From: Desulfopila sp. IMCC35008
GTDB taxonomy: Bacteria; Desulfobacterota; Desulfobulbia; Desulfobulbales; Desulfocapsaceae
NCBI RefSeq assembly: GCF_010646885.2
Contig: NZ_CP050700.1
Span: 2,072,501 to 2,136,500, forward strand
Direction: 5' to 3'
DNA length: 64,000 bases
The notes under the pieces were generated by a model that had not been told where the DNA came from, searched no databases, and worked only from the letters and a program-made list of their open reading frames with translations. The position numbers were made by a program, and so were the translations under genes. This document shows, in pieces, positions 28,023 to 36,963 of this stretch (the stretch's first letter is position 1; every line of letters starts with the position of its first letter).

Positions 28023-28068
28023 TGACCGGACATTTTGGTGGACATTCCAACATGTCCGGTCATTTTTT
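28023..28068 (+). terminator. Intrinsic terminator of mrp
   Basis: TGACCGGACAT (28023-28033) pairs perfectly with ATGTCCGGTCA (28052-28062), then six T residues. The 18-nt loop contains a further TTGG/CCAA pairing. ATG 28052 lies in this stem, which argues against it as the start of the next gene. Confidence 0.9.
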
Positions 28069-28084
28069 CAATGAGGGAAAACGT

Positions 28085-28714
28085 ATGCTTGACTTTTTAC
28101 AGGTAACAGTTGGCGTGATGGGGGTTTGCTGTTATATCGTATTTTGCCCGAATACCAAGAAAGCTGCTGTGGTTGATCCAGGCGGAGATGTTGACCGTAT
28201 TCTGGAAGTGGCAAAGGATAACGGACTTGAAATCGTCAAGATCATAGCGACTCATGCCCATCCCGATCATGTGTGTGGTGTTCGTGAATTAAAAGAAGCG
28301 ACCGGCGCTGAGATTGTGATACATGCTGCCGACGAAGAATTTTTCAGCAGAGATGAAGTCTCATCCTATTTTTCGATGCTTGGTCTTGAAGCCTCTCCAC
28401 CGGCTGATATCACCGTTGAAGAAGGGGACTCTATCAGGGTTGGAGAGGGTGATCTGCAGGTTATCCACACACCTGGTCATACTCCAGGTGGTATGTGCCT
28501 GTTAAACGGGAAAAATCTTATCACCGGTGACACACTGTTCGTCGGTGGTCTCGGCCGAACTGATTTTCCAGGTGGATCTCACCGTGAACTGCTTGACTCC
28601 ATACATCAAAAACTGCTGGTATTGCCTGAAGACACGGTTGTATGGCCAGGACATGGCTATGGAGGTAGTCGGTCAACCATTGGAGAAGAGAAACGATCCA
28701 ATCCTTTCCTGTAA
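28085..28714 (+). CDS. MBL-fold hydrolase, glyoxalase II-like
   Basis: 209 residues from ATG 28085 (GAGGG upstream); an earlier ATG at 28052 lies within the mrp terminator. The metal site THAHPDH (HxHxDH) appears near residue 57, followed by HTPGHTPGG and TGDTLFVGGLGRTD, then WPGHGYG. These are the zinc or iron ligands of glyoxalase II-like hydrolases. It is short for a true glyoxalase II, lacking the C-terminal substrate domain, so persulfide dioxygenase or another thioester/phosphoester role is possible. It is followed by selB after 27 bases. Confidence 0.88.
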   Translation: MLDFLQVTVGVMGVCCYIVFCPNTKKAAVVDPGGDVDRILEVAKDNGLEIVKIIATHAHPDHVCGVRELKEATGAEIVIHAADEEFFSRDEVSSYFSMLGLEASPPADITVEEGDSIRVGEGDLQVIHTPGHTPGGMCLLNGKNLITGDTLFVGGLGRTDFPGGSHRELLDSIHQKLLVLPEDTVVWPGHGYGGSRSTIGEEKRSNPFL

Positions 28715-28741
28715 TATTTATTCCCTTATTTTCCTGATCAA

Positions 28742-30673
28742 ATGCGAGAAATAGTCCTAGGTACAGCCGGACATGTCGATCATGGCAAGACCAGCCTTAT
28801 ACGAGCCCTTACCGGAATTGAGACAGATCGTCTCAAGGAAGAGAAAAAGCGTGGAATAACCATAGAGCTCGGGTTTGCTTATCTTGATTTGCCATGCGGT
28901 CATCGTCTTGGAATTATAGATGTTCCGGGCCATGAAAAATTTGTAAAAAATATGGTGGCCGGGGTGACCGGGATGGATCTGGTGGCGTTTATCATTGCCG
29001 CAGACGAAGGTATTATGCCCCAGACCATTGAGCATTTTGAGATATGCAGACTTCTTGGCGTTGAGCAGGGAATTATCGTACTTACCAAGAAAGACCTTGT
29101 TGAAGAAGACTGGCTGGAGATGGTGCAGGATGAGATCCGAGAATTTTGTGAAGGATCGTTTCTTGAAGAAGCACCAATTATTCCTGTCTCTTCAACAACA
29201 GGCGAGGGGATAGACCTCGTTCTTGAAGAACTTAATGATTTTGTCAGCAAATATCAATTTCACGAAGTGTTCGGACCGTTTCGATTACCGGTAGATCGTG
29301 TATTTGCCATGAAAGGGTTTGGTGCGGTTGTGACCGGAACATCTATTTCAGGTAGAACGGTTCTAGGTGATGAGCTGCAATGCTACCCCTCTGACCAGGT
29401 TGCAAAAATACGTGGCATCCAGGTGCACTCCGAGACGGTCGAGAGTGTAGAGGCGGGTCACAGGACTGCCATCAATCTGCAGGGTGTTGATACTGCTACC
29501 GTCAGTCGGGGGATGGTGGTGGCCACTCCCGGCTCACTGCAGCCAAATTATATGCTCGACTGCAGGTTCCTTTATCTCGGGTCATCTACGAAACGGCTTA
29601 AGCACAGAACACGTGTACGCGTCCATTTGGGAACGGCGGAAATATTAGGCAGAATCAGCTTACTTGACAGGGATGAACTCGAGCCTGGGCAGGAAGTTGG
29701 TGTTCAGATATTGCTTGAAGAGGCTGTTGCCGTATGGCCGGGAGACAATTATGTGGTCCGGAGTTATTCACCGGTAGCCACTATTGGCGGTGGGACAATC
29801 CTTGGAAATATATCTCCGCGTAAGCGCAAGAGGGCAACTGATAGCGACAGGGAGTATAATAGGGAAGTCTTTCAGGTCTTGCTTGAAGGGAGTTTTGAAG
29901 AGAAAATGCTCCTGTTTCTGAAAGAAAGCGGCGCCGCCGGGCTTACCTTTGATGATCTGGCCATTCGTGTCGGGTTATTTGGTAAACACCTGAAGAAAGC
30001 GTTAACCGATCCATTGTCCACCAAAAAAATGGTGGTTGTCGATTCTGCCTCACAACGATATGTGGTTGTTGAGATTGCAGAACAGACTAAAGCTGAGATA
30101 CTTACCTCCCTCGCTGCATTTCACAAGGCCAATCCACTCCAGCTAGGGCTTGTGAAAGAAGAGTTGCGCTCTACGGTTGGCAGGAATGTCGATCAGAAAG
30201 TATTTGGTTACTGCCTCAACGAACTGACTCGTAAAGGGGAAGTGGTTCAGGAGGAATCCGTTGTTAGACTATCGACCCATGAAGTTGCGTTGAAAGCAGA
30301 TGAAGAGGAACTTCAGCGCGATATCATTGAGTGGTATGGCGGCAAAGGCTTGTTTACCCCTACTGTGCGTGAGACGATCGATCACTTTTCTGAATATCAG
30401 GAGAAGATGATCAAACAGGTACTCGATTTGCTCATCAGGGAAGGGAAGTTGGCCAAGATCAGTGAAACTCTCTACTACCGCAAAACAATAATTGACGAAC
30501 TTGCCGAAAAGGTTGTTGTCTATATGACTGAAAATGGTGAGATTGATGCTCCAGGATTTAAGGAGCTTACCGGGCTTACACGCAAATTCTCCATTCCCAT
30601 CCTTGAATATTTCGATAGGGTGAAGCTGACAATGCGTATTGGGGATAAACGCATTTTACGAAAAAAAGCATAA
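28742..30673 (+). CDS. selB: Selenocysteine-specific translation elongation factor SelB
   Basis: 643 residues. EF-Tu-like GTPase with G1 GHVDHGKT (10-17), DVPGHEKF and TKKDLV, followed by beta-barrel domains ([17 protein letters not shown]) and C-terminal winged-helix repeats that bind the SECIS hairpin of mRNA. It delivers Sec-tRNA to in-frame UGA codons. Presence implies a selenoproteome; selA, selC and selD are not in the window, and I saw no clear selenoprotein here. The stop is 15 bases from the convergent tilS stop. Confidence 0.96.
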   Translation: MREIVLGTAGHVDHGKTSLIRALTGIETDRLKEEKKRGITIELGFAYLDLPCGHRLGIIDVPGHEKFVKNMVAGVTGMDLVAFIIAADEGIMPQTIEHFEICRLLGVEQGIIVLTKKDLVEEDWLEMVQDEIREFCEGSFLEEAPIIPVSSTTGEGIDLVLEELNDFVSKYQFHEVFGPFRLPVDRVFAMKGFGAVVTGTSISGRTVLGDELQCYPSDQVAKIRGIQVHSETVESVEAGHRTAINLQGVDTATVSRGMVVATPGSLQPNYMLDCRFLYLGSSTKRLKHRTRVRVHLGTAEILGRISLLDRDELEPGQEVGVQILLEEAVAVWPGDNYVVRSYSPVATIGGGTILGNISPRKRKRATDSDREYNREVFQVLLEGSFEEKMLLFLKESGAAGLTFDDLAIRVGLFGKHLKKALTDPLSTKKMVVVDSASQRYVVVEIAEQTKAEILTSLAAFHKANPLQLGLVKEELRSTVGRNVDQKVFGYCLNELTRKGEVVQEESVVRLSTHEVALKADEEELQRDIIEWYGGKGLFTPTVRETIDHFSEYQEKMIKQVLDLLIREGKLAKISETLYYRKTIIDELAEKVVVYMTENGEIDAPGFKELTGLTRKFSIPILEYFDRVKLTMRIGDKRILRKKA

Positions 30674-30688
30674 AACAGACAGGTGAAA

Positions 30689-32110
30689 TCACGTTCTGTT
30701 TTGCTGAAGATGAAGAACGGTGATTGTTTCTTCTGTAATCTTAACTCTATCGGCTATTCGTAAACCTAAGATTGCAATGGGACCATTTTGATCGGCGAGC
30801 AGAGGGTAGTGTCTTTTTTCATCTGTCGGGATTTTCAGATCGTTTAATATACGACTTATTTTTTTTCTTCCGGGTGCACCCAGGCATTTCATCTTTTCCC
30901 CTGGATAGGGAGGGCGCAACTCAAGGGGATATTTCACCTGTTTTTCATCCAGTACCAGACCGGCTGAATCCAGGCTTACACCTCTTGATATGCTTTCCCG
31001 GGTGAGTGCTATTGACATATTAAGTTCCGGAAGTTGATAGATTCCCGGTTCCCCAATTTTACAAGAATACGTCTGTTCAGTAATTGTGTCGCCTCTCATG
31101 GCTTTTTTCCCTTCCGGAAAAGCAAAGAGGATTCTGTCTCGTTCTTTTTGTGCTCGAAGACCACTTCCCAGGTGAATTCTGCTTCCTCGTATGGCGGTAT
31201 GGATAAGATGCTGGAGTTGTGAAATAATTCTGAATGAAGGACGGTTCTCCAATTGCCAGCAGATTTTTTCCAGAATCCTTCTTTGTATTGCAGGATGTTC
31301 GTCGAGAAAAGGAGAGGTGCGAAGCGTGAGTTGCAAGCAGGTCCCATCAGGTTGTGTTTCAATTATACAAAGTTTAGTAAAATGTTCTGAACAGAGAAGA
31401 TCAAGGTAATTGTCATCCTCCTTGATGATGGCCATTGTATTCAGGGTTGTAGAACGAATAGCAGGGTTGAAATCCTGTTCTAGCAAAGGCAGCAGGTCAA
31501 GCCTCACCCTGTTGCGAAGGAATTCCCGGGAGTCGTTGGATGTATCGTGACAATACTCTATATCATTGTCTTTAAGATATTTGATAAGTGAGGATTTGGT
31601 TTCCCCGAGTAAGGGACGAATGATGTTACCATTTCTTGATTCCATTCCACCCAGACCTTTTAAACCTGTGCCACGTATGAGCCGCAGGTAGAATTCCTCC
31701 ACCTGATCATCTGCCGTATGGCCGACAGCTATAGCCTGGCAGTTATGTTTTATCCTGCAGTGTTCAAGTTGTCGATAGCGTAGAATGCGTGCGCTTTCTT
31801 CTGTCGATCTTTTCTCGTGATGGGCAAACCTCTTCACATCAATATTTTCGGACATAAACATGATGTTGAACTGTTTGCAGAGTGAGGAGATGCAATGTAT
31901 CTCAGTTTTTGTTTCATTTGGGCGAAGCCCATGGTCTACATATACACAGAGTAGTTTCAGGTCCATATCGCAATGATGAAGCAGGTGCAGCAAAGCAATG
32001 GAGTCACTGCCCCCTGATACCGCAACGATAATTTTGTCGCCCATGTTAAAGAGGCTTGCATCAAAAATATTTTGTTTGACCCTGCCTATGAGATGTGGTG
32101 TAACAGACAT
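30689..32110 (-). CDS. tilS: tRNA(Ile)-lysidine synthase
   Basis: 473 residues. N-type ATP pyrophosphatase motif SGGSDS (32-37) and the family's central region (GHTADDQVEEFYLRLIRGTGLKGLGG) are present, with a C-terminal RNA-binding domain (ELRPPYPGEKMKCLGAPGRKK). The enzyme converts C34 of tRNA-Ile(CAU) to lysidine, allowing AUA decoding. Full-length for the family. Monocistronic appearance, divergent from the Hpt gene across about 160 bases. Confidence 0.95.
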   Translation of the reverse strand: MSVTPHLIGRVKQNIFDASLFNMGDKIIVAVSGGSDSIALLHLLHHCDMDLKLLCVYVDHGLRPNETKTEIHCISSLCKQFNIMFMSENIDVKRFAHHEKRSTEESARILRYRQLEHCRIKHNCQAIAVGHTADDQVEEFYLRLIRGTGLKGLGGMESRNGNIIRPLLGETKSSLIKYLKDNDIEYCHDTSNDSREFLRNRVRLDLLPLLEQDFNPAIRSTTLNTMAIIKEDDNYLDLLCSEHFTKLCIIETQPDGTCLQLTLRTSPFLDEHPAIQRRILEKICWQLENRPSFRIISQLQHLIHTAIRGSRIHLGSGLRAQKERDRILFAFPEGKKAMRGDTITEQTYSCKIGEPGIYQLPELNMSIALTRESISRGVSLDSAGLVLDEKQVKYPLELRPPYPGEKMKCLGAPGRKKISRILNDLKIPTDEKRHYPLLADQNGPIAILGLRIADRVKITEETITVLHLQQNRT

Positions 32111-32272
32111 GAAATAAAAGTATACTGTTTAGTTCTGTTGAGTTGGTTTTGCTTCTGGTATACCATATAGGTAATTTAAACAGGATATCAATCGTAAAAA
32201 TATTCTGAGTTACGAAATCCAGCCTACAAATACTCTTGAGATTATGTCACAGAAGAGGGTGCAGAAAAGCAA

Positions 32273-32605
32273 ATGAGTCAGAATGAGAATATCAAAAAGA
32301 TAGAGTTATATCTCAGCAGCCGATTCCAGTTACCACCGGAACAGGTCGCAGAAATGATTCCCACCTTTATTACCACGCTGAAAGAGCATGTCGTAAATCT
32401 TGAAAATGCATTAAAGAGTGGGAGCCTGGTCGAATTGGGAGGATCGGGGCATACCATCAAAGGTGCATTGCTCAATCTAGGCCTGTTTGAAAGTGCAGAA
32501 ATTGCGCTGGAGATTGAGAAGAACGGAAAGGCTGAAGATCAGGGCACTGATTATCAAGCCTTAGTGGGTAAGATCAAGGCAGACCTTACCCCTCTGTTTA
32601 AGTAA
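32273..32605 (+). CDS. Hpt (histidine phosphotransfer) domain protein
   Basis: 110 residues, a single helical Hpt domain. The phosphorylatable His is H60 in GGSGHTIKGALLNLGL, with Lys and Gly at the usual following positions. It would relay phosphate between a hybrid sensor kinase and a response regulator, none of which is encoded nearby. Cytoplasmic. No ribosome site beyond AGAAAAG. Convergent with mpl (16 bases apart). Confidence 0.82.
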   Translation: MSQNENIKKIELYLSSRFQLPPEQVAEMIPTFITTLKEHVVNLENALKSGSLVELGGSGHTIKGALLNLGLFESAEIALEIEKNGKAEDQGTDYQALVGKIKADLTPLFK

Positions 32606-32621
32606 TCTTTACAGATGGCTC

Positions 32622-34064
32622 TTACCGCTTTTTGAGCATTTCAAGCAGGCGGTTGTGGATGTTGTCGAAACCACCATTAGAGAGGATGGCCACTACATCC
32701 CCGCTGGTAAGGGTTTGTTCCAGATAGTGTAAAATACAATCTGTATCGGCATAAGCAGCGGCATTCAGACCTCGATTTCTACAAAGATCCTCGGCCAGTC
32801 TGGAAGAGGAAAAATGTTCATCCTTTGAGACTGTTGTCAGTGGCATCGGCTCCCTCAGGCAGATAAGATCAGCACCATCAAAAGCCATTGCATATTCCTG
32901 TTGAAAAATGGAGCGGCGTGAGGTGTTGGTTCGAGGTTCAAATACAACAACTAAACGCTGATCGGCGTAGGCTTGTCGCAAAGCTGATACTGTTTCTTTG
33001 ACGGCGGTGGGATGGTGGGCAAAGTCATCAATGACAGTTACTCCTGCCTCAATTCCTCGCACCTCTTGTCTTCTTTTGACACCACCGAAAGTTGCAAGGC
33101 CATCATTGATAACATCTGGTGAGAGTCCTAGATGGTGGAGCATGGCAATGACCGACAGACTGTTTAAACAGTTGTGTCTGCCGGGAAGGCGGATAGAGAA
33201 TTCGCCGAATAATTCTCCCTTCAAAATGGCTGAAAAGTGGGTTTTACCACCAGCGTAACGGATGGAGTCCAGTGACCAGTCGTATGCCTTTGACAGGCCG
33301 TAACCAACGGTGCGGCATGGTGCTTCACGTATCACCTCCCGAACATTTGCATCGTCGAGATTCGCAATAAGCAGACCATCTTTGGGCATAAGGGCGACAT
33401 ATCTCTTAAATGAATCCTTTATGGCTTCAAGATCGTTGAAGATATCGGCATGGTCAAACTCTATAGAAGTTATAATGGAGATCTGTGGCTGGTAATAGAG
33501 AAACTTTGATACCTTATCAAAGAACGCGGTATCATACTCATCGCCTTCTGCAACAAAATAATCACCATTGCCTATTCTGAAGTTTCCTCCAAATTCCGGC
33601 AGGATGCCTCCAATCATAAATGTTGGATCAAGATTGGCCCGGTACAGAGCCGTAGCAAGCAATGAACAGGTTGTAGTCTTACCGTGCGTTCCTGTCACGA
33701 CGAGTGATGTTCGTGAGGTGATGTAATAATGTGCTAACGCCTGAGGAAAAGAAATATAGGGTATATCGGTTGTTGCAAGGTGTTGGGATTCGGGGTTGAT
33801 ACGGGTGATAACATTGCCGACGATGACAAGATCCGGTCGCGGTTCAAGGTTTTCAGGTTTATAACCGTCGCGTACTTCAATATTGAGTCTGTTGAGAAAA
33901 TCGGACATCGGGGGGTAGACATGGCTGTCGCTGCCCCTGACATTGTAGCCACTTTGTTGCAGCATGCCGGCCATTGCTGCCATGCCTGTACCACAGATTC
34001 CCATTATGTGAATATTTTGGACGTTTTTTGGTGCGAAATTAAGTCGTGGATCGAGATCGTGCAT
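32622..34064 (-). CDS. mpl: UDP-N-acetylmuramate:L-alanyl-gamma-D-glutamyl-meso-diaminopimelate ligase
   Basis: 480 residues, Mur ligase fold. Rossmann start IMGICGTGMAAMAG, ATP loop GTHGKTT (125-131) and the signature EGDEYDTAFFDK (173-184), which distinguishes Mpl from MurC. Mpl joins the recovered murein tripeptide to UDP-MurNAc, so cell wall fragments are reused in the cytoplasm. This fits the AmgK-like, MurU-like and AmpG-like genes elsewhere in the window. The gene starts one base after the stop of a small protein gene, so the two are translated together. Confidence 0.95.
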   Translation of the reverse strand: MHDLDPRLNFAPKNVQNIHIMGICGTGMAAMAGMLQQSGYNVRGSDSHVYPPMSDFLNRLNIEVRDGYKPENLEPRPDLVIVGNVITRINPESQHLATTDIPYISFPQALAHYYITSRTSLVVTGTHGKTTTCSLLATALYRANLDPTFMIGGILPEFGGNFRIGNGDYFVAEGDEYDTAFFDKVSKFLYYQPQISIITSIEFDHADIFNDLEAIKDSFKRYVALMPKDGLLIANLDDANVREVIREAPCRTVGYGLSKAYDWSLDSIRYAGGKTHFSAILKGELFGEFSIRLPGRHNCLNSLSVIAMLHHLGLSPDVINDGLATFGGVKRRQEVRGIEAGVTVIDDFAHHPTAVKETVSALRQAYADQRLVVVFEPRTNTSRRSIFQQEYAMAFDGADLICLREPMPLTTVSKDEHFSSSRLAEDLCRNRGLNAAAYADTDCILHYLEQTLTSGDVVAILSNGGFDNIHNRLLEMLKKR

Positions 34065-34065
34065 T

Positions 34066-34263
34066 TCAGTTGTTGGTGACTGTAGTTTTCAGTGTTTTGT
34101 AGATATCAGCAAAAGATTCAGGGAATGTTGCAGGGGTTACTCTACCAACCTCAATAAATTTAATGGCTATTTCTTTTGAGAGTTTAAGCAGGGTTTCCTG
34201 GGTTACAACGCAATTTTCCGAAGTGCTGTTAGTGTCTTTACCTTGTTCTTTCATATCGACCAT
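34066..34263 (-). CDS. Small uncharacterised protein (about 65 aa) coupled to mpl
   Basis: From ATG 34263 (or ATG 34254) the protein is about 62-65 residues. A hydrophilic start (DMKEQGKDTNSTSENC) precedes an amphipathic helical body with the block KFIEVGRVTPATFPESFADIYKTL. The frame is open further upstream to 34362, but the added residues (MAWPVISRTRASAVPLTN) look non-coding and cover a hairpin. The TGA stop is one base from the mpl start, strong evidence of a real, co-translated gene. No domain is recognised. Confidence 0.65.
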   Translation of the reverse strand: MVDMKEQGKDTNSTSENCVVTQETLLKLSKEIAIKFIEVGRVTPATFPESFADIYKTLKTTVTNN

Positions 34264-34282
34264 GAGGTAGAAGAATAGAAGA

Positions 34283-34334
34283 GCGCCTCCGCCGGTTGAA
34301 GAAGGCCAATTCGTCAAAGGTACGGCAGAGGCGC
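34283..34334 (-). promoter_or_regulatory. Stem-loop in the leader of the small gene/mpl transcript
   Basis: GCGCCTC (34283-34289) pairs with GAGGCGC (34328-34334) and GCCG (34291-34294) with CGGC (34323-34326), one mismatch between. On the minus strand it is followed by TCTTCTATTCTTCT before the ATG. It may be a leader structure or weak attenuator. Confidence 0.35.
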
Positions 34335-34416
34335 GTGTTCTGGAAATAACCGGCCAGGCCATTTCACTTGATTAGTAATACGTTACATGATTGATTTTTG
34401 CTATTGAATTTACTTT

Positions 34417-35790
34417 TTAAAGCCAGCTGAAAGTGAGCATTTCAGGTTTGAAGATCATGAGTATACCAAAAAACAGCATGAATGCTCCTGATGTTAATTT
34501 CAATAGTCTTCCTTGCTGCTCACTAAGGCGAACAGACTTGAAAAAATAGATGAAATTAGCAAGGATTGCCAATAAGGGAAGGATATATATCAAGCAGTAG
34601 AAAGCTGTCCAAATTGAATATGCGGTATAGCCGTCGTAACGGCTCACTAATGTTGTAAGATAAACTACCGGTAATATGGCAGTGCAGCCAAGTTCTACGA
34701 GATTCACAACAATTCCCAGCATAATGGTTCCGCCAATTGCAAGATACAACTTGCCCCCTTTCTTACCTAAACCCTTAACTATGCCGGAAGCTTTTTGGCT
34801 GAACTGGAGTTTTTGTTTTTCCGAGAGGCTTAGCGAAACACCACCTTTGTCAAAAAAGAAAAAATCTTTGACGTTAAGGATACCGGCAGCAGCAATACCG
34901 GCTCCTAATAATAACATGATAATTTGTCCATACTGTTCCAGAAAGAAACCACCTATCAGGACAAGTACCATAATGAAAATGAAATACATCACAGCGGAAG
35001 TAACAATAAATGTACCGCCCAGCAAAATCATATCCTTTCTACTTTTTGTATAGGTCAATAGGCTCAATAATATGATGAGAACAGTGAAGGCACATGGGTT
35101 AAAGCCGTCAGCCAGGGCGATCACTCCGACAAACAAAGGGTACGGCAGGCTTTGGGCATAGGCCTGGACAGTTGCTCCAGGTAGTTGGGCAAGAAAAAGG
35201 AAAAAAGAAATAATGAAAGTCGCTGCTAATCCGGCTTGCCATAAACGTTTTCTGTTATCTTCTGTGAAATAACGTCTTAAGAAAAGGAAACTGAAGAGAT
35301 AGAGGAGTGGCAGAAGCAGTGGCCAAAAAGATGCGGTGCTAACAGTATTTTCTTTATGTTTTTCCAGAAAATCTCCAAGGGACACTTTGTGCCCGATGAG
35401 TTTTTCAATTGCTTTTACAATTTGTACCCGGTTACCTTGATATCCCTGAACAACGTCTGAGTACTCTAAAGCTACTGCTGAGGATGAGTAACCGACAAAT
35501 GAGATATCACCGATGAAAGTACGAGGGAAACCACGATACTGTATATTATGCTTCTTTAAAAAACTGTCCCATATGGCATTCGAATCGTGAATTTCATAGG
35601 CCAGGATTTTTAACTCAGGGTTGTTTTGTTCGAGTGCCTGCATAAGAGGAATCTGTTCATGACAATGCGGACAGGATTTACTGTAAAAAAAATAGATTTC
35701 TACAGGTTCTTCTTTTGCAGAAACTGATTGATTGGGAAGAAGAACTGCGAAAAAAAGTAGGATTAATACGTTTAGTCTTGTTGAAAACAT
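34417..35790 (-). CDS. Thioredoxin-fold/CcdA-like membrane fusion protein (thiol-disulfide transfer)
   Basis: 457 residues. Signal peptide (about 1-25, ending SVSA), then a periplasmic thioredoxin-like domain with redox motif CPHC (C40-C43). From about residue 155 there are 7-8 membrane segments. Two conserved membrane cysteines lie in GFNPCAF and ELGCTAILP, the pattern of CcdA/DsbD, which carries electrons across the inner membrane. It probably reduces periplasmic disulfides, for example of apocytochromes or folding catalysts, using cytoplasmic thioredoxin. GGCAGGAGGAG precedes ATG 35790. The fused order (thioredoxin first, transporter after) is the reverse of classical DsbD. Single gene. 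Confidence 0.85.
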   Translation of the reverse strand: MFSTRLNVLILLFFAVLLPNQSVSAKEEPVEIYFFYSKSCPHCHEQIPLMQALEQNNPELKILAYEIHDSNAIWDSFLKKHNIQYRGFPRTFIGDISFVGYSSSAVALEYSDVVQGYQGNRVQIVKAIEKLIGHKVSLGDFLEKHKENTVSTASFWPLLLPLLYLFSFLFLRRYFTEDNRKRLWQAGLAATFIISFFLFLAQLPGATVQAYAQSLPYPLFVGVIALADGFNPCAFTVLIILLSLLTYTKSRKDMILLGGTFIVTSAVMYFIFIMVLVLIGGFFLEQYGQIIMLLLGAGIAAAGILNVKDFFFFDKGGVSLSLSEKQKLQFSQKASGIVKGLGKKGGKLYLAIGGTIMLGIVVNLVELGCTAILPVVYLTTLVSRYDGYTAYSIWTAFYCLIYILPLLAILANFIYFFKSVRLSEQQGRLLKLTSGAFMLFFGILMIFKPEMLTFSWL

Positions 35791-35905
35791 GTTGGGAATC
35801 TCCTCCTGCCAATCGAAGTACGTATAAGATTGCTATTACCTTAAATCATCACTTCGATGAATCAATAAAGAAATAAACCGGGTGACATTTACGGGTCCCT
35901 GTAAA

Positions 35906-35942
35906 TCAAAAAAGGAGCTATGATATTAAACCATAGCTCCTT
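35906..35942 (-). terminator. Intrinsic terminator of tRNA-Gln
   Basis: AAGGAGCTATG (35912-35922) pairs perfectly with CATAGCTCCTT (35932-35942); on the minus strand the stem runs into six T residues. It starts seven bases beyond the tRNA 3' end. Confidence 0.9.
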
Positions 35943-35949
35943 ATATGTC

Positions 35950-36023
35950 TGGCTGGGGGACAGGGAGTCGAACCCCGATAGGCAGAGTCAGAGTCTGCTG
36001 TCTTGCCATTAGACCATCCCCCA
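35950..36023 (-). tRNA. tRNA-Gln (anticodon CTG)
   Basis: 74 nt including an encoded CCA (35950-35952). The acceptor stem TGGGGGA/TCCCCCA is perfect, the D arm is GTCTAATGGCAAGAC, the anticodon loop is CTCTGAC with anticodon CTG (reads CAG), and the T arm is CGGGGTTCGACTCCCTG. Discriminator base is G. A terminator follows directly. Confidence 0.95.
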
Positions 36024-36108
36024 TCAGGTCTCTGTTTTCAAGTGTCGAGATATATAGATGAATTATAAATGAGTGTCAAGAAAAAATCAGCAATTTATAC
36101 CGTACTTT

Positions 36109-36915
36109 TTATGATAGAACCATTCCTGCATAACCTACGACTTGCCCTGTATCGCCAGAGACATCACCGGAGTCTGTATAGCGAATGAGTTCAGCCCGGG
36201 TCGCTCCAAGCTCTGACACCGTTAATAGAGCAATGGTTACAGGAATCACACCGCACATGGATATCCGGTTGGAATGTACCGTTGTATAGAGGCCTTCAGG
36301 GTTAAGTTGTTCTATCATCTCAAGAGCCAACCGGTCTTTTCTGGTCGCCACGGTACGAGATTCATAATGGCTCATATCACTGGATGCGACAATCAGTACC
36401 TCATGAGGAAAGCCCTGGATAGTTGTTGCTAGTTCACTGGCGAACTGTTTGCAATCTGCGTAGGAGAGATGAGAGAGAACTATTGGTACAATTTGAAGTT
36501 TTGGCTGTAATTCCAATAGGAAAGGGATCTGCACTTCTACCGAGTGTTCATACTGATGTGCCGCTTCATCTACAACAATAGTTTTGCTGTTTTGGAGAAG
36601 TGCGTCGCAGAACGTCTCATCAACCTTGGTATCAGCCACCACCATATGCCAGGTGTCTCTTGAAAGAGCAACTGGTGCACCTCGGCCATGATGATTGAGC
36701 CCGAGAATGACAACTGTTTCAGGTATCTCAATATGGCTGAGCGTCTCGGCTGTTACAGCGCCTGAGTAGATGTACCCGGCATGAGGGCTCACCACAGCCA
36801 TTCCCTTTTTCTTTTGAACAGAAGAGTATGGCTGGATGAAATTCGTGATTTCCTGCTGTAAAGCTTTACTGTTGCCGGGATAAAAACGCCCGGCCACTGC
36901 CGGTTGACGTGTCAT
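36109..36915 (-). CDS. MEMO1 family protein (AmmeMemoRadiSam system protein B)
   Basis: 268 residues. Motifs RQPAVAGRFYPG, SPHAGYIYSGA, LGLNHHGRGAPVALS and ASSDMSHYE are those of the MEMO family, which resembles extradiol dioxygenases and has conserved metal-binding His residues. In bacteria it is often associated with an AMMECR1 protein and a radical SAM enzyme; neither is next to it here. The molecular function is not established. It follows cysS by 48 bases and precedes tRNA-Gln, so these may share a transcript. Confidence 0.9.
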   Translation of the reverse strand: MTRQPAVAGRFYPGNSKALQQEITNFIQPYSSVQKKKGMAVVSPHAGYIYSGAVTAETLSHIEIPETVVILGLNHHGRGAPVALSRDTWHMVVADTKVDETFCDALLQNSKTIVVDEAAHQYEHSVEVQIPFLLELQPKLQIVPIVLSHLSYADCKQFASELATTIQGFPHEVLIVASSDMSHYESRTVATRKDRLALEMIEQLNPEGLYTTVHSNRISMCGVIPVTIALLTVSELGATRAELIRYTDSGDVSGDTGQVVGYAGMVLS

Positions 36916-36963
36916 AGTTTCCTCCGCCTGGTGTTTGTACCGGCAGGAAGGACAGCATCATGA

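Noticed and set aside
28052..28084. ATG 28052 as the MBL hydrolase start
   Set aside because: It sits in the stem of the mrp terminator, while ATG 28085 has GAGGG upstream and gives the family's expected N-terminus.
34264..34362. Upstream extension of the small protein before mpl
   Set aside because: The extra residues cover a GC-rich hairpin and look non-coding; the internal ATG at 34263 or 34254 is preferred.
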